From: Bromus sterilis
Lineage: Eukaryota > Streptophyta > Magnoliopsida > Poales > Poaceae
DNA length: 64,000 bases
Assembly (NCBI GenBank): GCA_950022295.1
Contig: OX465597.1
Span: forward strand, 180,418,516-180,482,515
Direction: 5' to 3'
Shown here piece after piece: positions 10,530-19,533 of this stretch (the first letter of the stretch is position 1; the number at the start of each line of letters is the position of its first letter). The notes beneath the pieces are model-generated. The model was given only the letters and a program-made list of their open reading frames with translations, had not been told where the DNA came from and made no database searches. The translations under genes and the position numbers were made by a program.

Positions 10530-11249
10530 CTAATTGCCGGTGAAGTAATTCTGAATGTTGTCTTTGCAAAACAACATGCGGTATTCGCGCCCGCTAATGC
10601 GGTTGCGCCTTTTGGGACTCGGCTCTTCTTCTTCTGCCGAGGTCTCTACTTCTGGTTCCTCTTCTTGTTCTTCAATCCCATTGGCCTTCATCTTCTCCTT
10701 CAGCCTCTTTATCTCTGCTTGCATCTCCACCCTCTCCTTCTTTAGCTTGTTGGCGTCCCTCTTGAGCTTGGTGTTCTTCTGATGCAACTCAGTGATGGTG
10801 TAGATGTCTGACTGAGTGTCCTTCTCCAGGCAATGGATGTGCTTCTCGAGGCTCTGGATGAAGTAGGTAGTTGTACCTGGCCAAATGGCCCCAGGCACAT
10901 ACTTGAACTTATTTGGCCATATGATCCCCGATGGAAGGATCCTGGTCATCTTCTCGTACACCTTACCCTTTAGCTGGGCGGCATACTGCTCAACGATGCA
11001 TCCAAGAGCCATGTGAGAGGCTATGCGCACACACTGATCCTTCTCCTGGCCATGCACCTCGAATGACTCCGTGATCACCCTTTCTCCCGTCATGCTTCCT
11101 AGGAGAAATGTCTCCACTTGCCAGTAGTCATCAGCTCCCCTTGTCTCCACTATGTCCGGCTGAAAGACCGGCGCGTAGATGTTTAGGTAGTAGCCAATCC
11201 CCCTGAGCTCAGGTACAAATGCCATAGCGCAGTATGACAAAGTGGTCAT
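10530..11249 (-). CDS. Intact ORF of element E, unrecognised (coiled-coil protein)
   Basis: A complete 239-residue frame, first after the primer site, with ATG at 11249. It is not a classical gag and I do not recognise its family. Residues about 40-95 (around YWQVETFLLGSMTGERV and HMALGCIVEQYAAQLKG) have a strand-strand-helix look reminiscent of a double-stranded-RNA-binding fold, but this is only an impression. Residues about 130-190 are rich in K, E and L with heptad spacing, a probable coiled coil. An acidic run follows (EEQEEEPEVETSAEEEEPS), then a basic patch PKRRNR. It is the only uninterrupted ORF of its size in any element here besides F pol. It could be a gag substitute used by a non-autonomous family. 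Confidence 0.6.
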   Translation of the reverse strand: MTTLSYCAMAFVPELRGIGYYLNIYAPVFQPDIVETRGADDYWQVETFLLGSMTGERVITESFEVHGQEKDQCVRIASHMALGCIVEQYAAQLKGKVYEKMTRILPSGIIWPNKFKYVPGAIWPGTTTYFIQSLEKHIHCLEKDTQSDIYTITELHQKNTKLKRDANKLKKERVEMQAEIKRLKEKMKANGIEEQEEEPEVETSAEEEEPSPKRRNRISGREYRMLFCKDNIQNYFTGN

Positions 11250-11404
11250 CTATAATCAAAGAGAGGTAAGTCAAGATTAGAACAGGTATGAATACGAGAT
11301 AGAGAAGGTAAGTAAGTACAAGACAGAGTGATGTAAAGTAATATTTTCATTGCTATGGCTTTTCTAATCCATTTTCTAGGGTCACGTCCTACAGTCAACA
11401 CACT

Positions 11405-11416
11405 GCTCTGATACCA
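11405..11416 (-). other. E primer-binding site
   Basis: On the minus strand, TGGTATCAGAGC lies two bases after the LTR end (...GGGTCGCTACA). This is the usual initiator tRNA-Met complement, and it fixes both the orientation of E and the 3' end of its 5' LTR. Confidence 0.9.
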
Positions 11417-11694
11417 TCTGTAGCGACCCAATTCACATAGAATTGAAGTCTCTGTGACCAAGTGCCATTCCGTGGATCGAACTCGCTGGCACACACAGTA
11501 TCATAGATGTATATCAAAGTACAAGTGCATCATTATTACAACGTATCATCCAGAATAAAACAAATAACAAGCTGCATAGCTCAAGGCTAGCTTATTCAAC
11601 ATAAATATAGCGGAAGCAAAAGCAAGTAACGTGGAGTCCCATCAACAGCCACAAGCGAACATGCTGAGTGTAGACCCGCAACCCTAAACGCACC

Positions 11695-11714
11695 TTACTG
11701 GTCGTCTGAATAAC
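11695..11714 (-). other. E LTR micro-ORF, 3' part
   Basis: Behind a good acceptor (GTGTTGCAG|GTTATT) the frame left by 12775-12700 reads six codons, ending SDDQ and TAA at 11697-11695. The two parts total 96 bases, so the frame is kept. The F counterpart ends YLDQ and stop. Confidence 0.4.
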
Positions 11715-12699
11715 CTGCAACACCGAAGGTTACAGCCCGACAACGGGTCAGTACATCTGATTTGTACGGCAAGTGACACAGAAAAGGTATATATAAAGGA
11801 CCTACATCTACATGCAAGGTGAGTCAAAGGAAAGGATTATGGTTTTGTTTTGCAGAAAGCCAATTTTCTCCTGAACTAAACTAGTCAAAATTTTAAGTTG
11901 AATTCTACCTGAAACACACAGAAACCCATGATAATCTTTCCCACCAAATTATTATTAAGTGTTCATCTGTCAAGAACATTCATCAACAGTACTGACTAGT
12001 TGCTCAAAGTTCGTTTGTAACTGTGGACACGGCTAATCATGATCAGTTTATACGCTCTGCAGAGGTTGTACACGTTCCCCACTGGATTCAACCCGAAGAT
12101 TGAGACGAAGACTTTCCGAAGAGGTTACCTCCACCCTTTGGTAGACGGTACACCTAACACACATCTACATCAGATAGCTACCAGGGCCAGGTTCCCCACA
12201 ACGTACTCGTGCTAAGCCAGAGCCCATATAGCCAGTGGCTGTACGCGGAAGATACTAGTAATATTGCCTGTCTGATCTTTTTGAGCTTGGACGGCGCCCA
12301 CTGCGTTCAGAGGGTAGAAACCATGTCGCACCCGGTTCACCACCAAAACAACCATTGGGTGAATTTAACCCCGGCACTGTCCTTAGACAAGGCACAACCA
12401 CCAGGATGCAACCCGCCCGTCCAAAAGTGATTTCTATTTATTATAAAGTTGTTACACAAATTATTAAATAGCTCACATGCACTCCATGAATTCTCACAAC
12501 CCAAACCATGTCTACAAATCATAGCAATAGAGTAACAACACGTGCTAGGTTGATCTACATATACAAGTCAAGACATGTGGCTATCCTAACTGGTTTTGCA
12601 GCAACAGTAAAGTAAACTACCTATCATGCAATAGGGTGATATTCTTAACATAATGCATATAGAAATTATTGGTATGAGTATGGTCAAAGCATCACTTGC

Positions 12700-12775
12700 C
12701 TTCTTCCTGTTCCTGACGATCACAATCCTCACAAAACCAGGCGGCGCACTCCGGACAATCTATACGAGCAAACAT
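12700..12775 (-). other. E LTR micro-ORF, 5' part (CxxC...CxxC)
   Basis: On the minus strand an ATG at 12775 opens 25 codons that include CPECAAWFCEDC, a four-cysteine zinc-ribbon-like pattern, and an acidic EQEE end. It runs to GAAG|GCAAGTGAT, a GC-type donor with a good following consensus. An acceptor-like TCGTATAG sits within the first codons, so the exon could also start there. The same donor type closes the acidic frames in the F and T LTRs. Confidence 0.4.
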
Positions 12776-13942
12776 AGCACCAATCAACATATATTCAACA
12801 CAATTATGCACAAACAGTAATAAACATACAAAGAACAGTAGAAAATTTGCCTACTAGAATCTAAAATTAAAGCACTTGACAAAATAAAACCAACGCAAAA
12901 AGAAACGACGCAAACGGGCACACCGTTAAAAAGATACGGCTACCGGAAGTTCAAATTTGGATCTGCTTGGGATTCAAATTTGAAAACTTCAAACTTCTGT
13001 AAAACTTAGTCTACATGCTAGAACTTCTCAACACCGTCGCAACGCAACTAGAATCACTCGATTCCGAGCTACGGTTAAAAATTACTCGCGAAAACGGTAC
13101 TGGGTGGAATCGAGGTCCAATCTGCAAAAAGGACCCATACGTAAATAAAATTTCGCGAAAAAACGCGATCGGGTCCCCAGCGCGGTTGACCAGATTTGGC
13201 CGGCGTTTGACCGGCCGGCGGCGGCCTGGCGCGGCAGCAGCAGCTAGCGGCGGCCGGCGCGGCGGCGGGGAGCGCGTGCGGCACGATACGGCGGCGCGGA
13301 GATGCGGCGGCGGCGACGTACCGGCAGCGGCGGCGGCGGGTTCGGGCGCCGGCTTCACGGGTTCGGGCGAAAAATCCTAATCCGCGGACCCGCGGACGTT
13401 TTATAACCCGCTCTGAATTTTTTTACCCGAAATAAAATAAAATCGGCCACGCGAAAAAAAAACAGAACAAGCCATTAGGCCCAAAACAGTTTTAGAAAAA
13501 TAACAGTAAATATTTTTAGTTTCCGTTTTCACCAAATTTTTTAAAATAATAAAATTGAATTTTTGGCATTACCAAAATATTTAATAAAAATAAAAACTTT
13601 GCAATTTATTTTTAAATATTTTTAAATACTTTCCCGGCAATTTAAAAATACCGGAAACTCCAAAAAATGATTTTAAAACTTTTCCGGAGCATAAATAAAT
13701 TCCCAAAATATTTTTAGAAATTATTTATAACTCCAAAGTAAATTTAAAATGTCTCCAAAAATATTTTAAAGTATTTTCCAACAATTTAAAAAATGGGGAT
13801 AAGTCATATTATATCCTCTCCAATAAATTGCCCTAAGTTGAAAAATGTTTAAATATTTTAAAACTCCAGAAAAATGCGGAAACAACATGAGATGCATATG
13901 ATGATCTATTAACATCCGAATTTAGAAAATTGGGATGTTACA

Positions 13943-14039
13943 TGTGCTTGTTGATAGATTTTTCTATGTAGTTGGTTAAATTTTATGAAGATTGACTTTG
14001 ACCAAACTTTATATGCGAAGTAAAGAGAAACAGAGGGAG
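13943..14039. mobile_element. Stowaway MITE, one end only
   Basis: The right end reads ...ACAGAGGGAG followed by TA (14040-14041), the Stowaway terminal repeat (CTCCCTCTGT on the other strand) and its TA target. Inside is the familiar TTGACCAAACTTTATATGCG stretch of grass Stowaway copies. The left half is missing because element E inserted at 13942/13943. The MITE itself had inserted in the pol of Athila element A. Confidence 0.85.
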
Positions 14040-14041
14040 TA

Positions 14042-15629
14042 CTATCAATCTCGAGCCCGATGCTAAACCAGTTGTTGATCATCAACGCCGGTTGAACCCT
14101 AGGATGAATGACGTGGTTAGAACTGAAATTCTCAAGCTTCTAGCCGCATGTATCATCTATCCTATAGCTGATAGTAAGTGAGTAAGGCCAGTTCATTGTG
14201 TTCCTAAGAAAGGAGGTTTGACTGTTGTTCCTAATGATAAAAATGAACTAATACCTCAAAGAGTTATTATTTGATATATAATGTGTATTGATTATAGGAA
14301 CTTGATTATAGGCCTTTCATCGATCAAATGCTAGAGAGGTTGTCCAAAAACACCCACTTTTGCTATCTCGATGGGTACTCTGGCTTCTCTCAAATTCATG
14401 TCAATACCGCCGATCAAGAGAAGACCACTTTCACATGTCCTTACGATACTTATGCTTATAGGCTTATCACTTTTGGTTTGTGTAATGCACCTTCTACTTT
14501 TCAGAGATATATGTCTGCTATTTTTCATGGTTTCTGCGAGGAGATTGTGGAAGTCTTCATGGACGAATTCTTCGTCTATGGAACTTCCTTTGACCACTGT
14601 CTCCACAATCTTAATAAAGTTTTGCAGAGATGCGAGGATACAAATTTAGTGCTAAATTGGGAAAAGTGCCACTTCATGGTTAACTAAGGGATCGTTCTTG
14701 GTCACAAAATTTCTGAGAGGGGAATTGAAGTGGATAAGCCGAAGATTGAAGCTATTGAAAGGATGCCCTATACAAGGGAAGTCATAGGTATTCGTAGTTT
14801 TCTCGGTCATGATGGTTTCTATAGAAGATTTATTAAAGACTTTTCCAAGACTTTGAGTCCCCTCACTAATCTTCTCCATAAGGATGTTCCTTTTGTACTT
14901 GATGAAGATTTTAAGGAAGCCTTCAAAGTTCTTAAGAAAGCTTTAATAATCGCTCCTATAGTACAACCACCTAATTTGAAATTGCCCTTTGAAATTATGT
15001 GTGATGCTAGTGATTTTGCTGATGGAGCTTTTTTAGGACAAAGGGTTGATAAGAAATTGAATGTTAGAAATTATGCTAGCAAAACCATTGATAGTGCTCA
15101 AAAGAATTATGCTACTACTGAGATGGAATTCTTAGCTGTAGTCTTTTCTTGTGATAAGTTTAGGCAGTATATTGTTGATTCTAAAGTTATTATTCATACT
15201 GACCATGCTGCCCTTAAGTATCTTATGGATAAGAAGGATGCCAAACCAAGGCTCATCAGGTGGGTACTCCTTCTTCAATAATTTGATTTGCTGATTGTCG
15301 ATAGGAAAGGAGCAGACAATCCAGTGGCGAACAATCTTTCAAGGATGGAAGATATACTGCATGATCCCATTCCAGTCAACGACAGCTTTCCAGATGAACA
15401 ACTAGATGTTTTAAAAGTACAATCTCTCTTCGACCCTTTGTTTGTAGATTATGCTAGTTATATCGTTGCAAAGTTTTTGCCTCTAGGTTTAACATTTCAG
15501 CAAAGGAAGAAGCTCTTCCACGATTTGAGTCATTACTTTTGGGATGACCCTCATCTTTTTAAAGAAGGTCCGGACGAGATCGTGAGAAGATGCATAACGG
15601 AGCACGAGCAGAGGGATATTCTCAGATAA
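14042..15629 (+). pseudogene. pol: A pol: reverse transcriptase and RNase H, decayed
   Basis: The sequence starts inside the RT fingers region and is broken by stops and indels at about 14180, 14275-14320, 14686 and 15281. Readable blocks are VHCVPKKGGLTVVPN, LDGYSGFSQIHVNTADQEKTTF, FGLCNAPSTFQRYMS, NWEKCHFMVN, KISERGIEVDKPKIEAIERMP and the RNase H block TTEMEFLAVVFSCDKFRQYI with HTDHAALKYL. The catalytic pair, normally FMDDF in this family, reads FMDEF at 14556-14570, so the second aspartate is a glutamate. The protein would have copied element RNA into DNA; this copy is dead. Confidence 0.9.
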
Positions 15630-16720
15630 TTTCACGATTGTCCCTATGGAGGACATCATGACGGTGAGAGCACCGCACATAAGGTTCTCCAATTAGGTTT
15701 TTATTGGCCTACTCTCTTTAAGGATGCTAGAAATTATGTTTTATCTTGTGATAAGTGTCAAAGAGTTGGTAATATTAGTTGGAGAAATGAGATGCATATG
15801 AATTACTCTCTAGTGATTGAGCCTTTTGATTGCTGGGGTTTTGATTTTATGGGTCCTTTTCCTTCTTCACACAAGTACACTCACATTTAGTAGCTGTTGA
15901 TTATGTAACCAAGTGGGTTGAAGCAATCCCCAATGAGAGTGGATGCAATCTTTCCTAGGTTTGGTGTACCAAGGTACCTCATGACTGATGGAGGATCACA
16001 CTTCACACATGGAGGTTTTAGAAAATCTTTAGGCAAGTACGATGTCAATCGTCGAATTGCTTCACCGTACCATCCTCAAACTAATGGGCAAGTTGAGCTC
16101 ACCAATAGAGAGATCAAGTTGATATTGCAAAAGACAGTTAACAGTCCTAGAAAGGACTGGTCAAAGAATTTAGGAGATTCTTTGTGGGCGTATAGAACTT
16201 CTTACAAAAACCCCATAAGATGGTCTATGGAAAGGCTTGGCATTTTCCATTAGAGTTAGAACACAAAGCTTTCTGGGCTATTAGAGAGCTTAATGTCGAC
16301 CCAAAATTAGCTGGTGAAAAGCGCCTCATGAACTTGACTTCTCTAGATGAGTGGAGAAGTGAATGTTATGAGAGTGCTAAAATGTTCAAGGAAAAGGTAA
16401 AGAAGTGGCATGATAGAAGGATTCTGAAACGTGAATTTAATTTTGGTGATAAAGTTTTGTTGTTTAGATCTCGTTTCAGGTTTTCTCCGGGTAAACTACT
16501 TTCTAGATGCGAAGGGCCATTTCATATCAAAGAAGTCTACCGCTTTGGTGCAATCAAGATTAACAATTTTGAAGGCACCAAACCTCAAGTTGTGAATGGA
16601 CAAAAAATCAAGCATTACATGGAAGGAGACCCTATCAATCTTGTTGTGAATTTGATACACACAACAACTCATGAAGAATATGTTGCAACCCTGTTTCAGA
16701 CACCAGCAGAAGCAAAGTAA
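15630..16720 (+). pseudogene. pol: A pol: integrase, decayed
   Basis: A zinc-binding part (HDCPYGGHHDG ... CDKCQRVGN, about 15630-15770) is followed by the catalytic core: D in GFDFMGPF (about 15845), D in MTDGGSHF (about 15983) and E in QTNGQVELTNRE (about 16095). Stops interrupt at about 15628 and 15888, and the frame changes again near 16230. The C-terminal part (KVKKWHDRRILKREFNFGDKVLLF) ends at TAA 16718-16720. No chromodomain is present, as expected for Athila. Confidence 0.9.
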
Positions 16721-17064
16721 TAAAAGGTATGTATTACGGTAAGGAAACATCGCTAACATCAATAAAAGCTCCATATTACGGGTTTGTGCAAAAGTAGGAA
16801 AACTCGAAGCCTAAACGGAGTCGAAGAGGAGCTCCAGGGGGCCCAGGCGCCCCCTGGCGCGGCCTACCTCCTATCCGCGCCGGGAGGCCGCTTGGGCACA
16901 CCGGAGTTCGTCTCCGACCCCACTTTGGCTTGTTACCTTCCTTTTGTTGCAGAAATTGTTGATATATATTTGCCCGGATAGTCCCGACCCCGTATCTCGC
17001 GATTTCGTGTGTTTTCTTTTCGAGTTCTTTCTGCCAGGAAATCTTTCAGCTAGACCTAGGTGCC
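16721..17064 (+). promoter_or_regulatory. A internal segment resembling its LTR promoter
   Basis: About 16800-16925 aligns with the LTR stretch at about 19765-19890. Shared landmarks are the order CAGGCGCCCCCT, GCGCGG, GCGCCGGGAGGCCGCTTGG and CTTTGG. In the LTR this block lies just upstream of the TATA box (19893-19899). Here it lies directly upstream of the extra ORF, with TATATAT at about 16964. A duplicated promoter for that ORF is a possibility; function is not shown. Confidence 0.45.
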
Positions 17065-17575
17065 ATGGCTTCGCAAAGTTCCCCCAAGGACAAGTTCGTC
17101 GTCAACATCATCAACCCTTACCTCTCTGAGGTGAAGAAACACCCTCAAACTATTCGGGTGGAGGATGGTGTCCTCCACCAAGAAGATCTGAAGGGACCTG
17201 TCAACGAGGGGATCATCGAGGTTAGGATGGAAGAAGTGGAGCAAGAAGTCTTCAAGTACAAGAAGATGGTCGAGCGTGGTGTTGAAGCCAAATTTGACAT
17301 CAACAACGATCTGAAGGCCCACTACAAGAAGGAGATGAAGGAGATGTGGTCAAGCGTGACCGAACTGCAGGAAAAAATTGATTGAGCTCCAAGGGCACAT
17401 TTATGATCTCCAGAACCAGAACTGTGAGTATGAACTAAAGTTTATGCGCATGGGTTTGGGTGCTGAGTGCAGGATCCCGGAGACTGACATCTCATATGAG
17501 ACCGGAGAACCCCTTCCATGGAAGCGCTTCGCCAAGGACTACGTGATCAACAGGAACATGAATGAGGAGTGAAAT
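17065..17575 (+). pseudogene. A extra 3' ORF, unknown function, one frame change
   Basis: Starts ATGGCTTCGCAAAG and runs about 107 residues to a TGA at 17383-17385, then continues in another frame to a TGA just after MNEE at about 17570. The first part is charged and helical (VKKHPQTIRVEDG, EVEQEVFKYKKMVERG, HYKKEMKEMWSSVTELQEK), probably a coiled coil; the second holds ECRIPETDISYETGEPLPW. It sits after integrase, where Athila elements can carry an env-like or other extra ORF. I see no signal peptide or membrane segment, so calling it an envelope is not supported. Confidence 0.6.
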
Positions 17576-19519
17576 CTCCTCGGGTATAGGCTTCCCCTTA
17601 CCTTGTTCCAAGCTTGGGGGAGTGCCCGGTATCTTTATCTTTATCTTTGTCTTTTAGAGTCAAGGTGAGTCGTATCATGTCTAGGGAAGTTATCTTATGA
17701 AATAGGTGTTTGCATTGAGGTCTATCTCTCCTTTGTGGAGAGTCTGGTATCCATGAGTGTGGAGTTGTCTATGATGGAGTATTAATGAGAAGTCTATTGG
17801 TTTCTTCGCTGCACTCGGTATTCTCTTCACGCAATCGACCTTATATGATGATTCTTATGGGGAGTATTGACTTTATATCAGGTATGGCTCTGAAAACTTT
17901 ATTTTAATTTTGGTAGACATAACTTTGGTCATAATAACAAGCATGATTTTATCAAGTAGCGACATAGCCAAAACCTTTATGTTATTATGCTTGAAGTGTT
18001 ATGTTGACAAGGAAGACAACTTGATGTGTTATGCTTACTTTAATGTTTATGCTTTATATGCTTTGCATCTAAGTCATCATCAATTGTCTGTTCTCTCGAA
18101 GCCATTGCTAGCCAAATTCTTTACTAAGCAGATTTCTTCCTGTGCATCCATACCCTGAAACCAATATCTTCCATATGAGTCTACCATACCTTCCTATTTG
18201 TGGTATTTCTCTACCACTCTTAAAAGTATAGAATTCATGTGTTATCCTTAAATGTTCAAAATCTTTTGTTGTGTGCCTCTGGTTTAGCTCATGAGGAAGT
18301 AGTAGGAAATTCATGATCTTCTTAAGTTGGTCAAGTTTTGCCCCGGGATTGCATGTCTAATCTGCAAACCCATAATACGAGGAGGAATTAGCATGAGTGC
18401 GCCCAGGTCGTAAGATAATACAACAAACAAACCCTCCTTCACTCTTGGTCTATGAGAAATCAGAAACTTTGGCAGTGATAAAAAAGGAGATTAAGGGGAT
18501 GTGATCGTCCCCACTTGGGAGTCATTCCTCGAAACTTGTCCATCTTGAGAAGTAATTGAGCTATCTATTAGCATTCGTTGACAAACTATGCACCTCCCAA
18601 AGCTTGTCATTCTGTTTGATTTAAGGATGGCACATGAGTTTTCCCCTACTTCCCTATAGCAGGGCTTGTCTTTTACTTTTATGTTGAGTCAGTTCTTCCT
18701 ACTTCCTTCTTTTCTTAAAGAGAACAGACACTTGATGTTGACAAAGATTCATTCATATAATGTTGCATTAAGATGGGTCATATCACATCATTGTTGACAT
18801 TATCATTTGATAAGTAAGTTGTTTGCAAAAAGCTTATGTCAAGCAAACATCTTCATTTGTGTTAGGAATTGTACTTCTTGACTAGTAACATGTTCTTTCG
18901 AAATCTTTAAATTGATTCATCATAAGTGAAGGAACAAGAATTAAAGTTATTAGTTGTCCCTTGCCCAAGGTTATGTTTGCCATAATTTGATGAGTTTCCT
19001 TAGCCCTACTTTTGATTATAATTGGCACTAGTTTTTCAAAAGGGCCTTAGAGCATCTCCAACAGCATGTGTATACATGGATGTCTATATGGTCATATAGA
19101 CAATGGTCTATAAAGATTTTTTCATATAGACGTTCAAATTTACAGCAGATTGTCTATATACACATTGTCTGTATTGTCTCTCCTATATTATAGACTCAAT
19201 TGAGCTTTAGACAATGCTTCACATTGTCTATATATAGACAATGTCAAGGTCATTTTAGAGGATGTGTATATTTACACGTTCGTTTAGACGAGTTGTTGGA
19301 GGCTACTCTGAGATCCACATTGTCTAAATTCCATATAGACGTCCATATAGACGTGTTGTTGGAGATGCTCTTATGAGTTGAGGTTGCTGTTGAGAATGCT
19401 TGAGTTTGCTGAAGGAATCATGATGCTTCTTGTCTGTATTCTATTTACCGACACTTCACTCTCTAAACTTGTGGACAGGTTTATTGAGCTCAGTATTCGC
19501 TTGGGGACAAGCGAGGTCT
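17576..19519 (+). other. A 3' non-coding region
   Basis: About 1.9 kb between the extra ORF and the LTR. It contains a first polypurine tract AAGCTTGGGGGAGT at 17610-17623, right after the ORF, and a Tourist MITE at 19050-19370. Otherwise it is AT-rich DNA with no convincing ORF. A long 3' non-coding region is usual in Athila-type elements. Confidence 0.6.
19050..19370. mobile_element. Tourist-like MITE (PIF/Harbinger type)
   Basis: Complete 321-base element with terminal inverted repeats GAGCATCTCCAACA and TGTTGGAGATGCTC, flanked on both sides by the duplicated target TTA (19047-19049 and 19371-19373). The interior has many ATATAGAC and TTGTCTATA copies in both directions, so it can fold extensively. 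It has no coding capacity. Confidence 0.92.
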
Positions 19520-19533
19520 AAGCTTGGGGGAGT
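19520..19533 (+). other. A polypurine tract next to the LTR
   Basis: AAGCTTGGGGGAGT abuts the TGATACGTCC start of the LTR. The same 14 bases occur at 17610-17623, directly after the extra ORF. Confidence 0.85.

Larger units (their letters stand above)
10154..13942 (-). mobile_element. Element E: non-autonomous element with Tekay-like LTRs, minus strand
   Basis: Read on the minus strand: 5' LTR (13942 to 11419), primer site (11416-11405), leader, one intact ORF (11249-10530), then AT-rich non-coding DNA until element F interrupts at 10153. No protease, RT or integrase is seen, although the part beyond F was lost. The LTR shares the palindromic block and split micro-ORF layout of the Tekay LTRs in this window. 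E entered a Stowaway MITE: bases 13943-13947 (TGTGC) should be one copy of its target duplication, and the partner lies off the window. Confidence 0.8.
11419..13942 (-). repeat. E 5' LTR (about 2.5 kb)
   Basis: On the minus strand it opens TGTAACATCCC (13942 downward) and closes GGGTCGCTACA at 11419, next to the primer site. A TATA signal (TATAAAA, 13399-13405) precedes a GC-rich leader with the typical plant start GGATTAGGG. The palindrome CTCTGCAGAG at 12055-12064 and the nearby GCCGTGTCC on the minus strand align with a block in the F, T and solo LTRs. A split micro-ORF is at 12775-12700 and 11714-11695. Confidence 0.87.
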
